From NCBI RefSeq assembly GCF_007827595.1, contig NZ_VISR01000003.1:186001-250000 (forward strand): a stretch of DNA of 64,000 bases. The letters run 5' to 3'. Under the pieces are notes generated by a model. It made no database searches, was not told the origin of the DNA, and saw only the letters and a program-made list of their open reading frames with translations. Source of the stretch: Streptomyces sp. BK340 (lineage in GTDB: Bacteria; Actinomycetota; Actinomycetes; Streptomycetales; Streptomycetaceae). This document shows, piece after piece, positions 8,819 through 17,963 of this stretch. Made by a program: the position numbers and the translations under genes. Every line of letters starts with the position of its first letter. The first letter of the stretch is position 1.

Positions 8819-11800
8819 CCGGGTCCCGGACGAGCCGCCGGACGTGACCTGCCACAGCAGCGCTCCGCTCGGATGCCTCCTCCACGGCGCGCACCTGCCA
8901 GGGCCCGGCGATCGAGCCGTCCGGTTCCCAGCCGAACCGGCGCAGCCGCAGGCTCTCGTCCACCCGGCCGGCGGTGTGCAGCAGCTGGACCGCCCGTGGC
9001 AGGGCAAGGGGGTAGCCGCAGTCGGCGGCCCGTTGGTACCAGTTCACGGCCTCGTCGACTCGGCCGAGGTCCAGGAGCACTCCGGCGCCCTTCCACCAGC
9101 AATTGGCGTCCCCGGCGGCGTGCGCGAGGTCCCGCAGCAGGTCGAGGGCGTCCTCGGACCGGCCGGCCCGCGCGAGCATGTCCGCGGCCTCGCGGGCCGC
9201 ACAGGGGTCGCCCTGCTCGGCCGCGCGCCGGTACCAGGTGATCGCCTCGTCGATCCGGCCCGCCCCGGCCAGGACCTCGGCCACGGTCCGCGCCGTCTCC
9301 GTGTCCCCGGCATCCGCCCGGCGCCGCAGCCAGCCGACCGCCTCGTCCGTCCGGCCGGCCTCACCGAGCAACTCGACGGCGCGCTCCTGGGAAGGACGGC
9401 TTCCCGCGTCGGCGGCCTGCTGGTACCAGCTGATCGCCTCGTCCGTCCGGTCGGCCTCCTCCAGCATCCCGGCCACCGTGTCCGCCAACTCGGCGCGGGA
9501 CAACGGAACGGACTCGTACCGGACGGAACGCAGCTGTTCGTGAGCCTCGGCTGCCCGGCCCTCCGCACACAGCAGAGCGGTGAGGGACCAGAGGGCGTCC
9601 TCGCTGCCCGCCGCCGCGGCCCGCCGGTACTCGTCCAGGGCTGCATCCGTGCGTCCCGCCTCCCGCAGCATGCTCGCCAGCGCCCACCGTGCGTCGACAT
9701 CACCAGCGTCGGCGTCCTCCTGAAGCAGGTCGAGCGCTTCGTCGACGTCGCCCAGTTCGGCCAGTAGCTCGGCAGCGGTCTCCCTTGCCCGGTCGAGACC
9801 GGCCTCGGCGGCCCGCTGGTACCAGTCGATCGCTTCGCGCACCCGGCCGGCCTCCCTCAGCCTGGCCGCGGCGACCCGCACGGCCTCGCCGTCACCTTCG
9901 GCCGCCCGTGCCCCGAGCCTCGCCAGGACCTCGTCCAGCGGTGCATGCTCACCCGGTGCGCCCGAGGCGATCCACAGGTCGTCGTCAGTGACCGCCTCGA
10001 CAGCGCGCCGGTACCAGTGCAGCGCCTCTTCCACGTGTCCGGCCGCGTTCAGCAGTCGGGCCACCGCCCACACCGCGCCGCTGTCTCCGCCATCGGCGGC
10101 GCGCTGGTACCAGTCCAGCGCTTCGTCGGTTCGACCAACCTCCGCCAGCAGCTCCGCGTGCGGCCGGAAGGCGTCCGTACAGCCGGCTTCTGCGGCACGC
10201 CGGAGCCATTCGAGAGCCTCACCGCGGCGCTCGACCTCCCGGAGTGCCTCACCCAGCTGCCGCATGGCCTGCGGGTCGCCCTGATCGGCGCCGGCGCGCA
10301 GCGGGGCGAGTGCGCCTTCCATGCCGTCCCCGGCTGCCGGCACGGCCGTCCCAGGCCTGGCGCGGTCGCCGCCCTGTCGGTCCCGGACAACCTCGTCCGC
10401 TCCCACCGGCGACGCCGGCATGCGAGCCGCTTCCCGTGCCGCATACGGGTCGCCGAGGGCGACGGCGCGCCGGTAGGCGTCGGCAGCCTCCTGGGTTCGG
10501 CCCGCCCTGGCCAGGAACCGCGCCATGAGACGCCAGGCCTGGCTGTCTCCGCCCTCCGCAACGGGCCTCAGCCAAGCAATCGCCTCGTCGGCCCGTCCCG
10601 CTCGGTCCAGCAGGTCGGCCACCGCCCGCACGGAGTTGCCGTCACCGGTGCCGGCAGCCCGCCGGTACCAGGCGATCGCCTCCTGAGGGCACCCTGCTTC
10701 CTCCAACAACTCCGCAACCGCGCCCACCGCGTGCTTGTCACCGGCTTCGGCCGCGCGCCTGTACCAGGAGAGGGCTTCACTCGTACGTCCGTTGTCGTGC
10801 AGCATCTCCGCAGCGGCCCGGACAGCGCGTAGCCCACCGCTGTCCGCCGCCCGCCGACAGCAGTCGAGGGCCTCGTCCATCCGCCCGGCCTCGTCCAGCA
10901 AGCCGGCCAGATCCAGCAGGGCATCGGCATCACCGACCGCTTCGTACAGCCGGGCGGCGATACGGAGCAGCCCTCTGTCGCGCGCCTCCCGCGCCGGCTT
11001 GAGCCGGTCGCCCGGGGCGGCGTGAGCGGCGAGGGCGTTCCAGAGCGCTACCGGGACGGGGGCGGTCCGCCGATGCCTGCGGCCGTGCTGGTCGAGGTAG
11101 TCCGCGAGCCGGAAACAGGGGTCTGGCGGCAGGCTCCGCCCGTCCCGGGGACGCATGCGGGCAAGAGGTCCACGCGTGCCGCGCAAGGGGCTGGTGACAT
11201 CGGCGAGGGCCACCGCCAGCCAGTCGTCGCCGAGCAGGTCCCACTGGTCGTCGGTGAGATAGCCCTCGGCACCGGCTTCGAGCAGTTTCCGGGGCAGGGC
11301 GAGGCCGTGACCGAGGCGCCGGGCGTCCATCGCGGCCTCGATCAGGGCCCGCGCGGCGGCGGGTGCCGTGCGGTACCGCTCCAACAACGCGGGGGCGCCG
11401 GCCAGGAACTGGGTGATCTGCCCCTGCTCCGCGTGCTCCACAGCGTACTTCAGACGCGGGTCGAGCCGGGCGTGCCGGGCCGCAGACCGCAGGTCCGGCC
11501 CGCTGAAGGCCGCCGGGACCCTGAGGTCGTGGCCGGTCAGCAGCTCGCGGGCCTGGGCATGGAGGTCTTCGCCGGTCCGTGCGGGCGGCCGGGTGGTGAG
11601 CCTCGTCCAGTACTCCGGCCACATCGTGCCCAGAACCAGGACCGGCCCGCGGCGCGGGTCACGGAGCAGGCTCCGCAGGCCGGCGGCCACTCGTTCACCG
11701 AGGTCGGTGGCGGGGGTGAGGAGGTAGTGCTGAGCCTCGTTGAGCCAGACCACCGTGCGGGGCCCCAGCCGAGCCAGTTCGGCGAGGGCTGCCCCAGGAC

Positions 11801-12437
11801 GCGTGGGGTCGATCGGGTGCCACAGGCGCCATCCGGCGGGCAGGGCGCGCAGGGCTTCCCAGCACGCCCGCGTCTTGCCCGTGGACGACTCGCCCACCAG
11901 CGTCACGAGACGGCTGTTGCCCGCTGCGGCATCCATCACGACGGTGTACAGCCGCTCGTCGTGGGCGCGTTCGACGTAGGCCGGAAGTCCTGGCAGCGCG
12001 GTGCCGCCACGCAGCGGGGCGAGGTCGATCGCCCGGTGCACCTCCAGCGCGAACGGGTCGGTCACCGCGCAGAGCGGCTTCCCGGGTTGCTCGTCCAGGT
12101 GCGCCTCGACCCACAGCGCGCCGATCCTGGTGGCCAGTTCGTCCCCGTCCCAGGAGGCGCGGCGACCGAGGACGACGGCCACGGCGACCGCATCGGCCTG
12201 GTTGGGCGGTGCCTCGGGTGAACTCAAGCAGCGTCGGACCGTGTCCCGCCCGGGTGCGCCGGTCAGGGAGTCGTCGATCGCGATGTCCTCGACGATCTCG
12301 TCCAGCGTCGGAGCACCCGCCGCCAGGTACACCCGGTAGAGCAGGTCCTTCAGATCGCTCAGCGGGCCCGGCCCCACCTGTGCGCGTTCCAGCCGCCGAG
12401 GCCGCCTCCTGGGCGCGCCCTCCCCGTCGCCACTCAT
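8808..12437 (-). CDS. P-loop NTPase with about 19 Sel1/TPR-like repeats
   Basis: A 1209-residue multidomain protein. Residues about 25-120 (LKDLLYRVYLAAGAPTLDEI, then GRDTVRRCL) resemble the helix-turn-helix-like N-terminal module of many actinobacterial signalling NTPases. A P-loop GESSTGKT lies near residue 180 and a Walker-B-like VVWLNEAQHYL near 230. A helical region follows. From about residue 490 to the end there are roughly 19 units of 32 residues with the core GRxDEAixWYRRAAExGD. There is no signal peptide or membrane span. The ATG at 12437 is chosen because the frame upstream is compositionally odd. The architecture (module-NTPase-superstructure-repeats) is STAND-like. Function is unknown: signalling, regulation and defence are all open. 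It stands alone between two sugar loci. Confidence 0.8.
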   Translation of the reverse strand: MSGDGEGAPRRRPRRLERAQVGPGPLSDLKDLLYRVYLAAGAPTLDEIVEDIAIDDSLTGAPGRDTVRRCLSSPEAPPNQADAVAVAVVLGRRASWDGDELATRIGALWVEAHLDEQPGKPLCAVTDPFALEVHRAIDLAPLRGGTALPGLPAYVERAHDERLYTVVMDAAAGNSRLVTLVGESSTGKTRACWEALRALPAGWRLWHPIDPTRPGAALAELARLGPRTVVWLNEAQHYLLTPATDLGERVAAGLRSLLRDPRRGPVLVLGTMWPEYWTRLTTRPPARTGEDLHAQARELLTGHDLRVPAAFSGPDLRSAARHARLDPRLKYAVEHAEQGQITQFLAGAPALLERYRTAPAAARALIEAAMDARRLGHGLALPRKLLEAGAEGYLTDDQWDLLGDDWLAVALADVTSPLRGTRGPLARMRPRDGRSLPPDPCFRLADYLDQHGRRHRRTAPVPVALWNALAAHAAPGDRLKPAREARDRGLLRIAARLYEAVGDADALLDLAGLLDEAGRMDEALDCCRRAADSGGLRAVRAAAEMLHDNGRTSEALSWYRRAAEAGDKHAVGAVAELLEEAGCPQEAIAWYRRAAGTGDGNSVRAVADLLDRAGRADEAIAWLRPVAEGGDSQAWRLMARFLARAGRTQEAADAYRRAVALGDPYAAREAARMPASPVGADEVVRDRQGGDRARPGTAVPAAGDGMEGALAPLRAGADQGDPQAMRQLGEALREVERRGEALEWLRRAAEAGCTDAFRPHAELLAEVGRTDEALDWYQRAADGGDSGAVWAVARLLNAAGHVEEALHWYRRAVEAVTDDDLWIASGAPGEHAPLDEVLARLGARAAEGDGEAVRVAAARLREAGRVREAIDWYQRAAEAGLDRARETAAELLAELGDVDEALDLLQEDADAGDVDARWALASMLREAGRTDAALDEYRRAAAAGSEDALWSLTALLCAEGRAAEAHEQLRSVRYESVPLSRAELADTVAGMLEEADRTDEAISWYQQAADAGSRPSQERAVELLGEAGRTDEAVGWLRRRADAGDTETARTVAEVLAGAGRIDEAITWYRRAAEQGDPCAAREAADMLARAGRSEDALDLLRDLAHAAGDANCWWKGAGVLLDLGRVDEAVNWYQRAADCGYPLALPRAVQLLHTAGRVDESLRLRRFGWEPDGSIAGPWQVRAVEEASERSAAVAGHVRRLVRDPVTY

Positions 12438-12602
12438 CGCACCATGCTCTCGCACCGGGTCGCTCCCGCGTGGCCGACCGGCGCGAACGTCCGGTCCCAC
12501 CGGCACTCGTCGCAACTCAGGTGACGCACCCGCGCGGTCCCCCAGGCTCGATCCCGACCGGTCGTTCCGAGCCGGACCGCGAACGCCTCTCCTGGAGGAA
12601 CC

Positions 12603-12785
12603 ATGTCGACTGACCGCATGTCCCGCAGCCACAGGTCCCGCGACGACGTGTCCGACGAGCACGCGTCCGGCGGCAGGGTCTCGTGTGCCGAACGCAGGAC
12701 GCTGGCACGGGCCCTGCTCCTGGGCGTGGTCACGGGTCTGACCCGGACAGTCGCCGGGTGGCTGCTCGATCTGATCCGTTCGTGA
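12603..12785 (+). CDS. small hypothetical protein
   Basis: A 60-residue reading frame with a strong GGAGG six bases before its ATG. The N-terminal half is hydrophilic and Arg/Ser/Asp-rich. The C-terminal half (ARALLLGVVTGLTRTVAGWL) is hydrophobic and could form one membrane helix or an amphipathic helix. It is divergent from the large NTPase gene, with 165 bases between the two starts. I do not recognise a family with a known function. The good ribosome site and helix-like tail support a real gene. Confidence 0.55.
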   Translation: MSTDRMSRSHRSRDDVSDEHASGGRVSCAERRTLARALLLGVVTGLTRTVAGWLLDLIRS

Positions 12786-12851
12786 GCGGGAGCGCCGCCC
12801 GGAGGAGCCCGAACCGGGGATCCGGCCCGGGCGTCGGCCGCCCGCCGCGGC

Positions 12852-15800
12852 TCAGGCCCGCCGCAGCCGCAAGGTCATCAGCTGGAACGGCCGCAGCCGT
12901 ACGGTGATCCGGTCACCGTCCCGGGCCGGCGGCTCGCCCTCCCCGCCCGGTCGTTCCAACAGGTCCGTCACGGTGAGGCCGGTGAACGGGAAGGCGGCGG
13001 TCAGGGTTGCCCGGGCTCGGGCTCCATGGGCCTCGTGGAAGCGGATCACCACGTCGCCGGTGCCGTCGTCGGCCAGCTTCACGGCAGTGACGACGACCGC
13101 CTCGTTGTCCACGGTGACCAGCGGGGCGACCTCACCTGCACCGGTCGTGCGCCGCTCGGGCAGGTTGATCCGCCAGCCCTCGCGGACCGCGTCGGCGATG
13201 CGGGCGCCGGGGACCAGGGCGTGCCGGAAGCGGTGGAAGCCCTGGTCGGTCTCGGGGTCGGGGAAGCGCGGGGCGCGCAGGAGGGAGACCCGCACCGTGG
13301 TGGTCGTACCGCGGTCGCCGTCCGCGCGGACCGTCCGGGTCACGTCGTGGCCGTACGTCGAGTCGTTGACGACGGCGACGCCCCAGTCCGGTTCGGCGAG
13401 GTGGACGAAGCGGTGGTTGCAGGCCTCGAACTTGGCCGCTTCCCATGAGGTGTTGGTGTGGGTGGGGCGGTGGAAGTGCCCGAACTGCGTCTCCGACGCG
13501 TACCGTTCGGCGTGCAGGTCGAACGGGAACGCCAGCTTCAGGAACTTCTCCGTCTCGTGCCAGTCGACCTCGGTGTCCAGCACCAGGCGCCGCTCCCCCG
13601 GCGGCAGCGTGAGCGCCTGGGTGACGCGGGAGGCGCCGAAGGAGCGGACGATCCGCACGGATTCGCCGTCCTCGCCTGCCGTGACGGAGTCGGCGTCCGT
13701 GAGGTTCGTGACCGTGTTCCGGTAGAACTCGTCCACGTCCCACGCGTCCCACATGTTCGGGAAGTCGGGGTGGAGCTGGAGGAGGTTCGCGGTGGCGCCG
13801 GGGGCGACGGTCTCGCGGCCGGCCTCGATGTCGTACACGGAGACGACAAGGCCCTGGGCGTCGATCTCGATCCGCAGCAGGCCGTTGTCCAGGACGTGGC
13901 CGCCCTCCGGGCGCGGTGCGAGCGTGGTCGCGCCGTCCGTCCGCGGTGTCGCCGCGCCCCCGGCCGGGACCCCGGCACCGGGGTGCGGAGCCGCGTTGAA
14001 CAGCAGGGGCGTCTCCCCCTCGCCCGCGAGTGCCCGCTGGGCCGCCTCGATGATGCCGTTCAGCTCCGTGGCGACCCGCTCGTACGTCGCCCGGGCCTCA
14101 CGGTGCACCCAGGCGATGGACGAGCCGGGCAGGATGTCGTGGAACTGGTGCAGCAGGACCGTCTTCCAGATCCGGTCCAACTCCGCGTAGGGGTAGGGAA
14201 ATCCACTGCGTACGGCTGCCGTGGCGGCCCAGAGTTCGGCCTCGTGCAGGAGGTGCTCGCTGCGCCGGTTGCCCTGCTTCGTCCTGGCCTGGCTGGTGAG
14301 GGTGGCGCGGTGCAGTTCGAGGTACAGCTCGCCGACCCAGACCGGGGGTTCGGGATATTCGGCCTCGGCCTTCTCGAAGAACGCCCTGGGTGTCTCCCAG
14401 ACGACGGTCGCGGAACCTTCGAGGTCGCGCAGCCGCGCCGCCTTGGCGATCATCTCGCGGGTCGTGCCGCCGCCCCCGTCGCCCCAGCCGCTGGGCGCGA
14501 GCGAGTGCCGGGCCCTGCCCTTGTCCTTGAAGTTCCGTGCCGCGTGGGCGATCTCGCTGCCCCTCATCGAGCAGTTGTAGGTGTCGACGGGCGGGAAGTG
14601 GGTGAAGATCCGGGTCCCGTCGATGCCCTCCCACTGGAAGGTGTGGTGCGGGAACTTGTTCGTCTGCGACCAGGAGATCTTCTGGGTGAGCAGCCACTTG
14701 GAGCCGGCCGCCCTGATGATCTGCGGGAGCCCGGCGGCGAAGCCGAAGGTGTCGGGCAGCCAGGCCTCCTCGTTCTCGATGCCGAACTCGTCGAGGAAGA
14801 ACCGTTTGCCGTGCACGAACTGACGGGCCATCGCCTCCGAGCCGGGCATGTTGGTGTCCGACTCCACCCACATCCCGCCGGCCGGTACGAACCGCCCCTC
14901 CGCCACGGCCTTCTTCACCCGCGCCCACACCTCGGGCCGGTGCTCCTTCACCCACGCCCACTGCTGTGCCTGCGACATGGCGAAGACGAACTCCGGCTCG
15001 TCCTCGATCAGCGCGGTCATGTTGGACGTCGTACGGGCCACCTTGCGCACGGTCTCGCGCAGCGGCCACAGCCAGGCCGAGTCGATGTGCGCGTGTCCGA
15101 CCGCGCTGATCCGGTGCGCGGACGGCACGGCGGGGGCGGCCAGCACCTCGGCGAGCCGGGCCCGGGCCGCGGCCGCCGTGCCGCCCACGTCCTGCAGGTC
15201 GACGGCGTCCAGGGCCCGGTCCACGGCGCGCAGGACGTCCCAGCGGCGGGCGGAGTCCACCGGCAGCTCGGCCATCAGCTCGCCCAGCACCTCGAGGTCC
15301 AGCACCAGCTGCCAGACGGTCTCGTCGAGGACGGCGAGGTCCATACGGGTGAGCGTGTACTGCGGATCGTGCCCGGCGGTGTCCTTGTCGCCGAGCAGGG
15401 TGGGCCGGAAGGGGTGGTAGTCGAGGATGACCGGGTTGGAGGCGGCCTCGATGTGCAGGCGCACCTCCTCCCCGCCTTCGACGGGCGCGCCGATGCGCAC
15501 CCACTGGTTGCGCGGGTTGAGGCCCTTCACCGGGGTGCCGTCGGGCCGGTAGACCAGGCCCTCGCACTGGAACCCGGGCATGTTCTCGTCGAAGCCGAGG
15601 TCGAGCAGGGCCTCGACGGTCCGGCCGGCCCAGGCCTCGGGCACGGTCCCGGTCACCCGGAACCAGCTGGTCCCCCAGGGAGCACCCCACCGGGCGCCCA
15701 CCTCGATCGGCTCGGGCTCGGCCGCCAGTCCCTCCGCGACCGGCACGGGCTCTCCCGGCGCGTGCCAGACCGCGACCCGCAGCGGCACGGACTCGGGGTA

Positions 15801-15872
15801 CACGGCGGGACGGATGCGTTCGTCGAGGACGCGCCGGAGGCGGGCTTCGACCAGGTTGCGGTCGTCATGCAT
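12852..15872 (-). CDS. alpha-mannosidase, GH38
   Basis: A 1006-residue GH38 retaining alpha-mannosidase. Zinc and catalytic features are visible: HAHIDSAWLWPLRET (His-x-Asp), AWLPDTFGFAAGLPQII with the nucleophile Asp, and LHQFHDILPGSSI with a metal His. The C-terminal half is the usual beta-sandwich (LDNGLLRIEID and following). There is no signal peptide, so it works in the cytoplasm on imported manno-oligosaccharides. It starts at an ATG 30 bases after the GH85 gene with GGGAG upstream and is the last gene of the glycan operon. The enzyme would remove alpha-linked mannose from the Man(n)GlcNAc that GH85 releases. Confidence 0.93.
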   Translation of the reverse strand: MHDDRNLVEARLRRVLDERIRPAVYPESVPLRVAVWHAPGEPVPVAEGLAAEPEPIEVGARWGAPWGTSWFRVTGTVPEAWAGRTVEALLDLGFDENMPGFQCEGLVYRPDGTPVKGLNPRNQWVRIGAPVEGGEEVRLHIEAASNPVILDYHPFRPTLLGDKDTAGHDPQYTLTRMDLAVLDETVWQLVLDLEVLGELMAELPVDSARRWDVLRAVDRALDAVDLQDVGGTAAAARARLAEVLAAPAVPSAHRISAVGHAHIDSAWLWPLRETVRKVARTTSNMTALIEDEPEFVFAMSQAQQWAWVKEHRPEVWARVKKAVAEGRFVPAGGMWVESDTNMPGSEAMARQFVHGKRFFLDEFGIENEEAWLPDTFGFAAGLPQIIRAAGSKWLLTQKISWSQTNKFPHHTFQWEGIDGTRIFTHFPPVDTYNCSMRGSEIAHAARNFKDKGRARHSLAPSGWGDGGGGTTREMIAKAARLRDLEGSATVVWETPRAFFEKAEAEYPEPPVWVGELYLELHRATLTSQARTKQGNRRSEHLLHEAELWAATAAVRSGFPYPYAELDRIWKTVLLHQFHDILPGSSIAWVHREARATYERVATELNGIIEAAQRALAGEGETPLLFNAAPHPGAGVPAGGAATPRTDGATTLAPRPEGGHVLDNGLLRIEIDAQGLVVSVYDIEAGRETVAPGATANLLQLHPDFPNMWDAWDVDEFYRNTVTNLTDADSVTAGEDGESVRIVRSFGASRVTQALTLPPGERRLVLDTEVDWHETEKFLKLAFPFDLHAERYASETQFGHFHRPTHTNTSWEAAKFEACNHRFVHLAEPDWGVAVVNDSTYGHDVTRTVRADGDRGTTTTVRVSLLRAPRFPDPETDQGFHRFRHALVPGARIADAVREGWRINLPERRTTGAGEVAPLVTVDNEAVVVTAVKLADDGTGDVVIRFHEAHGARARATLTAAFPFTGLTVTDLLERPGGEGEPPARDGDRITVRLRPFQLMTLRLRRA

Positions 15873-15902
15873 GCGGGGTGCTCCCTGCTGGGTTCCGGGT
15901 GC

Positions 15903-17963
15903 TTACCAGGTGTGGGTGACGGTCACGGGAGTCGAGGCGTTGTACAGCTCCCCCACCGAGCGCAGTTCGAATCGTGCGGCCGTCTCTCCCGGTGCGGGTT
16001 GCAGGCCCGCGACGAAGTAGGCGCGCTGGCAGGTGCCGCCGAGGAAGCGGCGGGTGCCGTCGGGCAGGACGCGGTGGAGTTCGTAGTGGCGTGTGGCTGA
16101 CGCGATCACTTCGTCGACGGGGGCGGGCGCGGCGCTCCAGGCGAAGCGGAGGTCGCCTCCGGACGCCGCGGTGATCCGCAGATCGGCGGGGGCGGCCGGG
16201 ACCGGGGCGGTGTCGTGTACGGCCAGGCCGCCCAGTCGCCAGCGCACGGCGCCGCCGTCGGGTGCGGTGAGGCGGACGCCGAGGGCGTGGATCGTGCCGG
16301 TCGGCCCGGAGAGCCGTACGGTCGACGTCCGCCAGGTGTTGACCGAGTTCACAGCTGCCCCTCCCTCGGTGTCGACCGAGTTCACAGGCAGATAGGTGTA
16401 CGGCGGTGTCGCACCGGCGCCGCTCGGTTCGGCGGTGGCGACGGCCAGCTCGACGTTCACGGTGCCGGCGTCGGTCCGGTGCGTCAGCTCGACAACCGTG
16501 CCGGCACCGACCGCCAACCGGGTCACGTAGAGGTCCACCACGACCGGTCGATCCGGTTCACCGGCGACCAGCACGCTGCTCCCGCCCCGCCACGCGTCCG
16601 CGAAGTCGAAGGACACCGCCGGCCGCCGCCCCGCGGTCCGCACGGCCCACCGCCGCGACGGCAGCCGGTCCTGCAGCCCGAGGTGGTTCCACGGCGCGTC
16701 GGAGGTGACGGTCCCCTCCTCGTACCACCGCAGCCCGTGCCCGGTGTTGAACACGCTCGCGAACGGCACCGACGACACCGTCGACCGGTCCGCCACCGAC
16801 ACCGCGGGTGCCCGCCACGGATCCGTCCCGTCCGGCCGCGTCGGATCGAGCGACCGCCCGGTCCAGAACCGGTCGTCGGCCGCGTGGAAGTCCCCCGGGG
16901 CGCGCTGCCCGGCGGGCAGGTGGTTGCGGGTCCACTCGGGCCGGTAGAAGCCGATCGAGGTGATGTGCGCCTTCCCGGTGGGCACGACGGCGTCCCAGTT
17001 CACCGACGAGTCCGACCCGTTCGACTCGACGTCGAGGCCCGCCCACAACTCGTAGCGGCTACGGCCCAGTCGGTCCGCCTTGGTCCCCGAGGAGGCCAGG
17101 GTCGCCGCACTCCACCGGAAGTCGACGAACATGTCGTCGGCGGCCTGGAAGAAGGCCTGGTTCTGGCTGTTCAGCGCGCCCTGCCAACTGACCGTCCCAT
17201 TCACGGTCATCGCGTCGTACCAGGTGACCCGCTGTCCCTCGGCCGCCGCGAGCGCCTTCAGCTCCTTCACGAACCCGAGCATGGCGGTGCCGAGCGCGGT
17301 GTTCCCGCCGCCGGTCTCGGCGTTCACGAACCAGCCGTCGAAGCCGTGGGCGGCGGCCACCGCGACGAGCTGGGCGGCGAGCGGGTAGTGTCCGGAGGCG
17401 TCCTTCTGGACGAGGTCGCGGGTCCACTGGAGCTGACCGCCGTAGGCGGTGGGCGGCAGGAAGATGTTGCCGAGGACGGGCACGCCGTGCCGGTGGGCCG
17501 CGTCCACGATCGGCGCGTTCGGCGCCAGGATCAGCCCCTCGCCCGCCGAGCCGCCCCAGAACACCAGCTCGTCGAGGTAGGCCCAGTGGGTGAGGGCGTA
17601 GTAGTCGGCGGTGGCCGAACCCTGCGAAGGGTTGGAAGAGGTCGGCCCGAAGGAGACCAGGGACTGGATGCGGGCCTGTCCCGAGCGGGCGGTGGTGTTC
17701 ACCGGGGTCGGGGTGAACCGGGCGGCGAGCGGCACGGACGCGGCGTTGAAGGCGAGATCGGGATCGTCGGCGGCGCGCCAGGCCTTCAGACTGCGCCAGG
17801 TGATACCCGCGCCGGGGCTGCCGGAGGGAAGGGAGTCCGGGTACCAGTACGAGGCGTACGGCGGGCCGGCCGCCGCCCTGGGACGCGGGACCGCGAGGGC
17901 GGGCGTGGGCAGCAGGGCCGCGGCGGCCCCTGCGACGAGGACGGTGCGTCTGGTGGGGTTCAC
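15903..17963 (-). CDS. secreted endo-beta-N-acetylglucosaminidase, GH85
   Basis: A 686-residue GH85 enzyme. The family cleaves the chitobiose core of N-glycans and leaves one GlcNAc on the protein. The N-terminus MNPTRRTVLVAGAAAALL ending ALA is a twin-arginine-type export signal. The catalytic segment FDGWFVNAETG places Glu at about residue 216 with the assisting Asn two residues before it. C-terminal beta domains follow. The GTG at 17963 is preferred over the TTG at 17969: it has AAGGAGG nine bases upstream and gives a GTGA overlap with the previous gene. It is the exported enzyme of the operon and produces the ligand for the ABC importer. Confidence 0.92.
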   Translation of the reverse strand: MNPTRRTVLVAGAAAALLPTPALAVPRPRAAAGPPYASYWYPDSLPSGSPGAGITWRSLKAWRAADDPDLAFNAASVPLAARFTPTPVNTTARSGQARIQSLVSFGPTSSNPSQGSATADYYALTHWAYLDELVFWGGSAGEGLILAPNAPIVDAAHRHGVPVLGNIFLPPTAYGGQLQWTRDLVQKDASGHYPLAAQLVAVAAAHGFDGWFVNAETGGGNTALGTAMLGFVKELKALAAAEGQRVTWYDAMTVNGTVSWQGALNSQNQAFFQAADDMFVDFRWSAATLASSGTKADRLGRSRYELWAGLDVESNGSDSSVNWDAVVPTGKAHITSIGFYRPEWTRNHLPAGQRAPGDFHAADDRFWTGRSLDPTRPDGTDPWRAPAVSVADRSTVSSVPFASVFNTGHGLRWYEEGTVTSDAPWNHLGLQDRLPSRRWAVRTAGRRPAVSFDFADAWRGGSSVLVAGEPDRPVVVDLYVTRLAVGAGTVVELTHRTDAGTVNVELAVATAEPSGAGATPPYTYLPVNSVDTEGGAAVNSVNTWRTSTVRLSGPTGTIHALGVRLTAPDGGAVRWRLGGLAVHDTAPVPAAPADLRITAASGGDLRFAWSAAPAPVDEVIASATRHYELHRVLPDGTRRFLGGTCQRAYFVAGLQPAPGETAARFELRSVGELYNASTPVTVTHTW

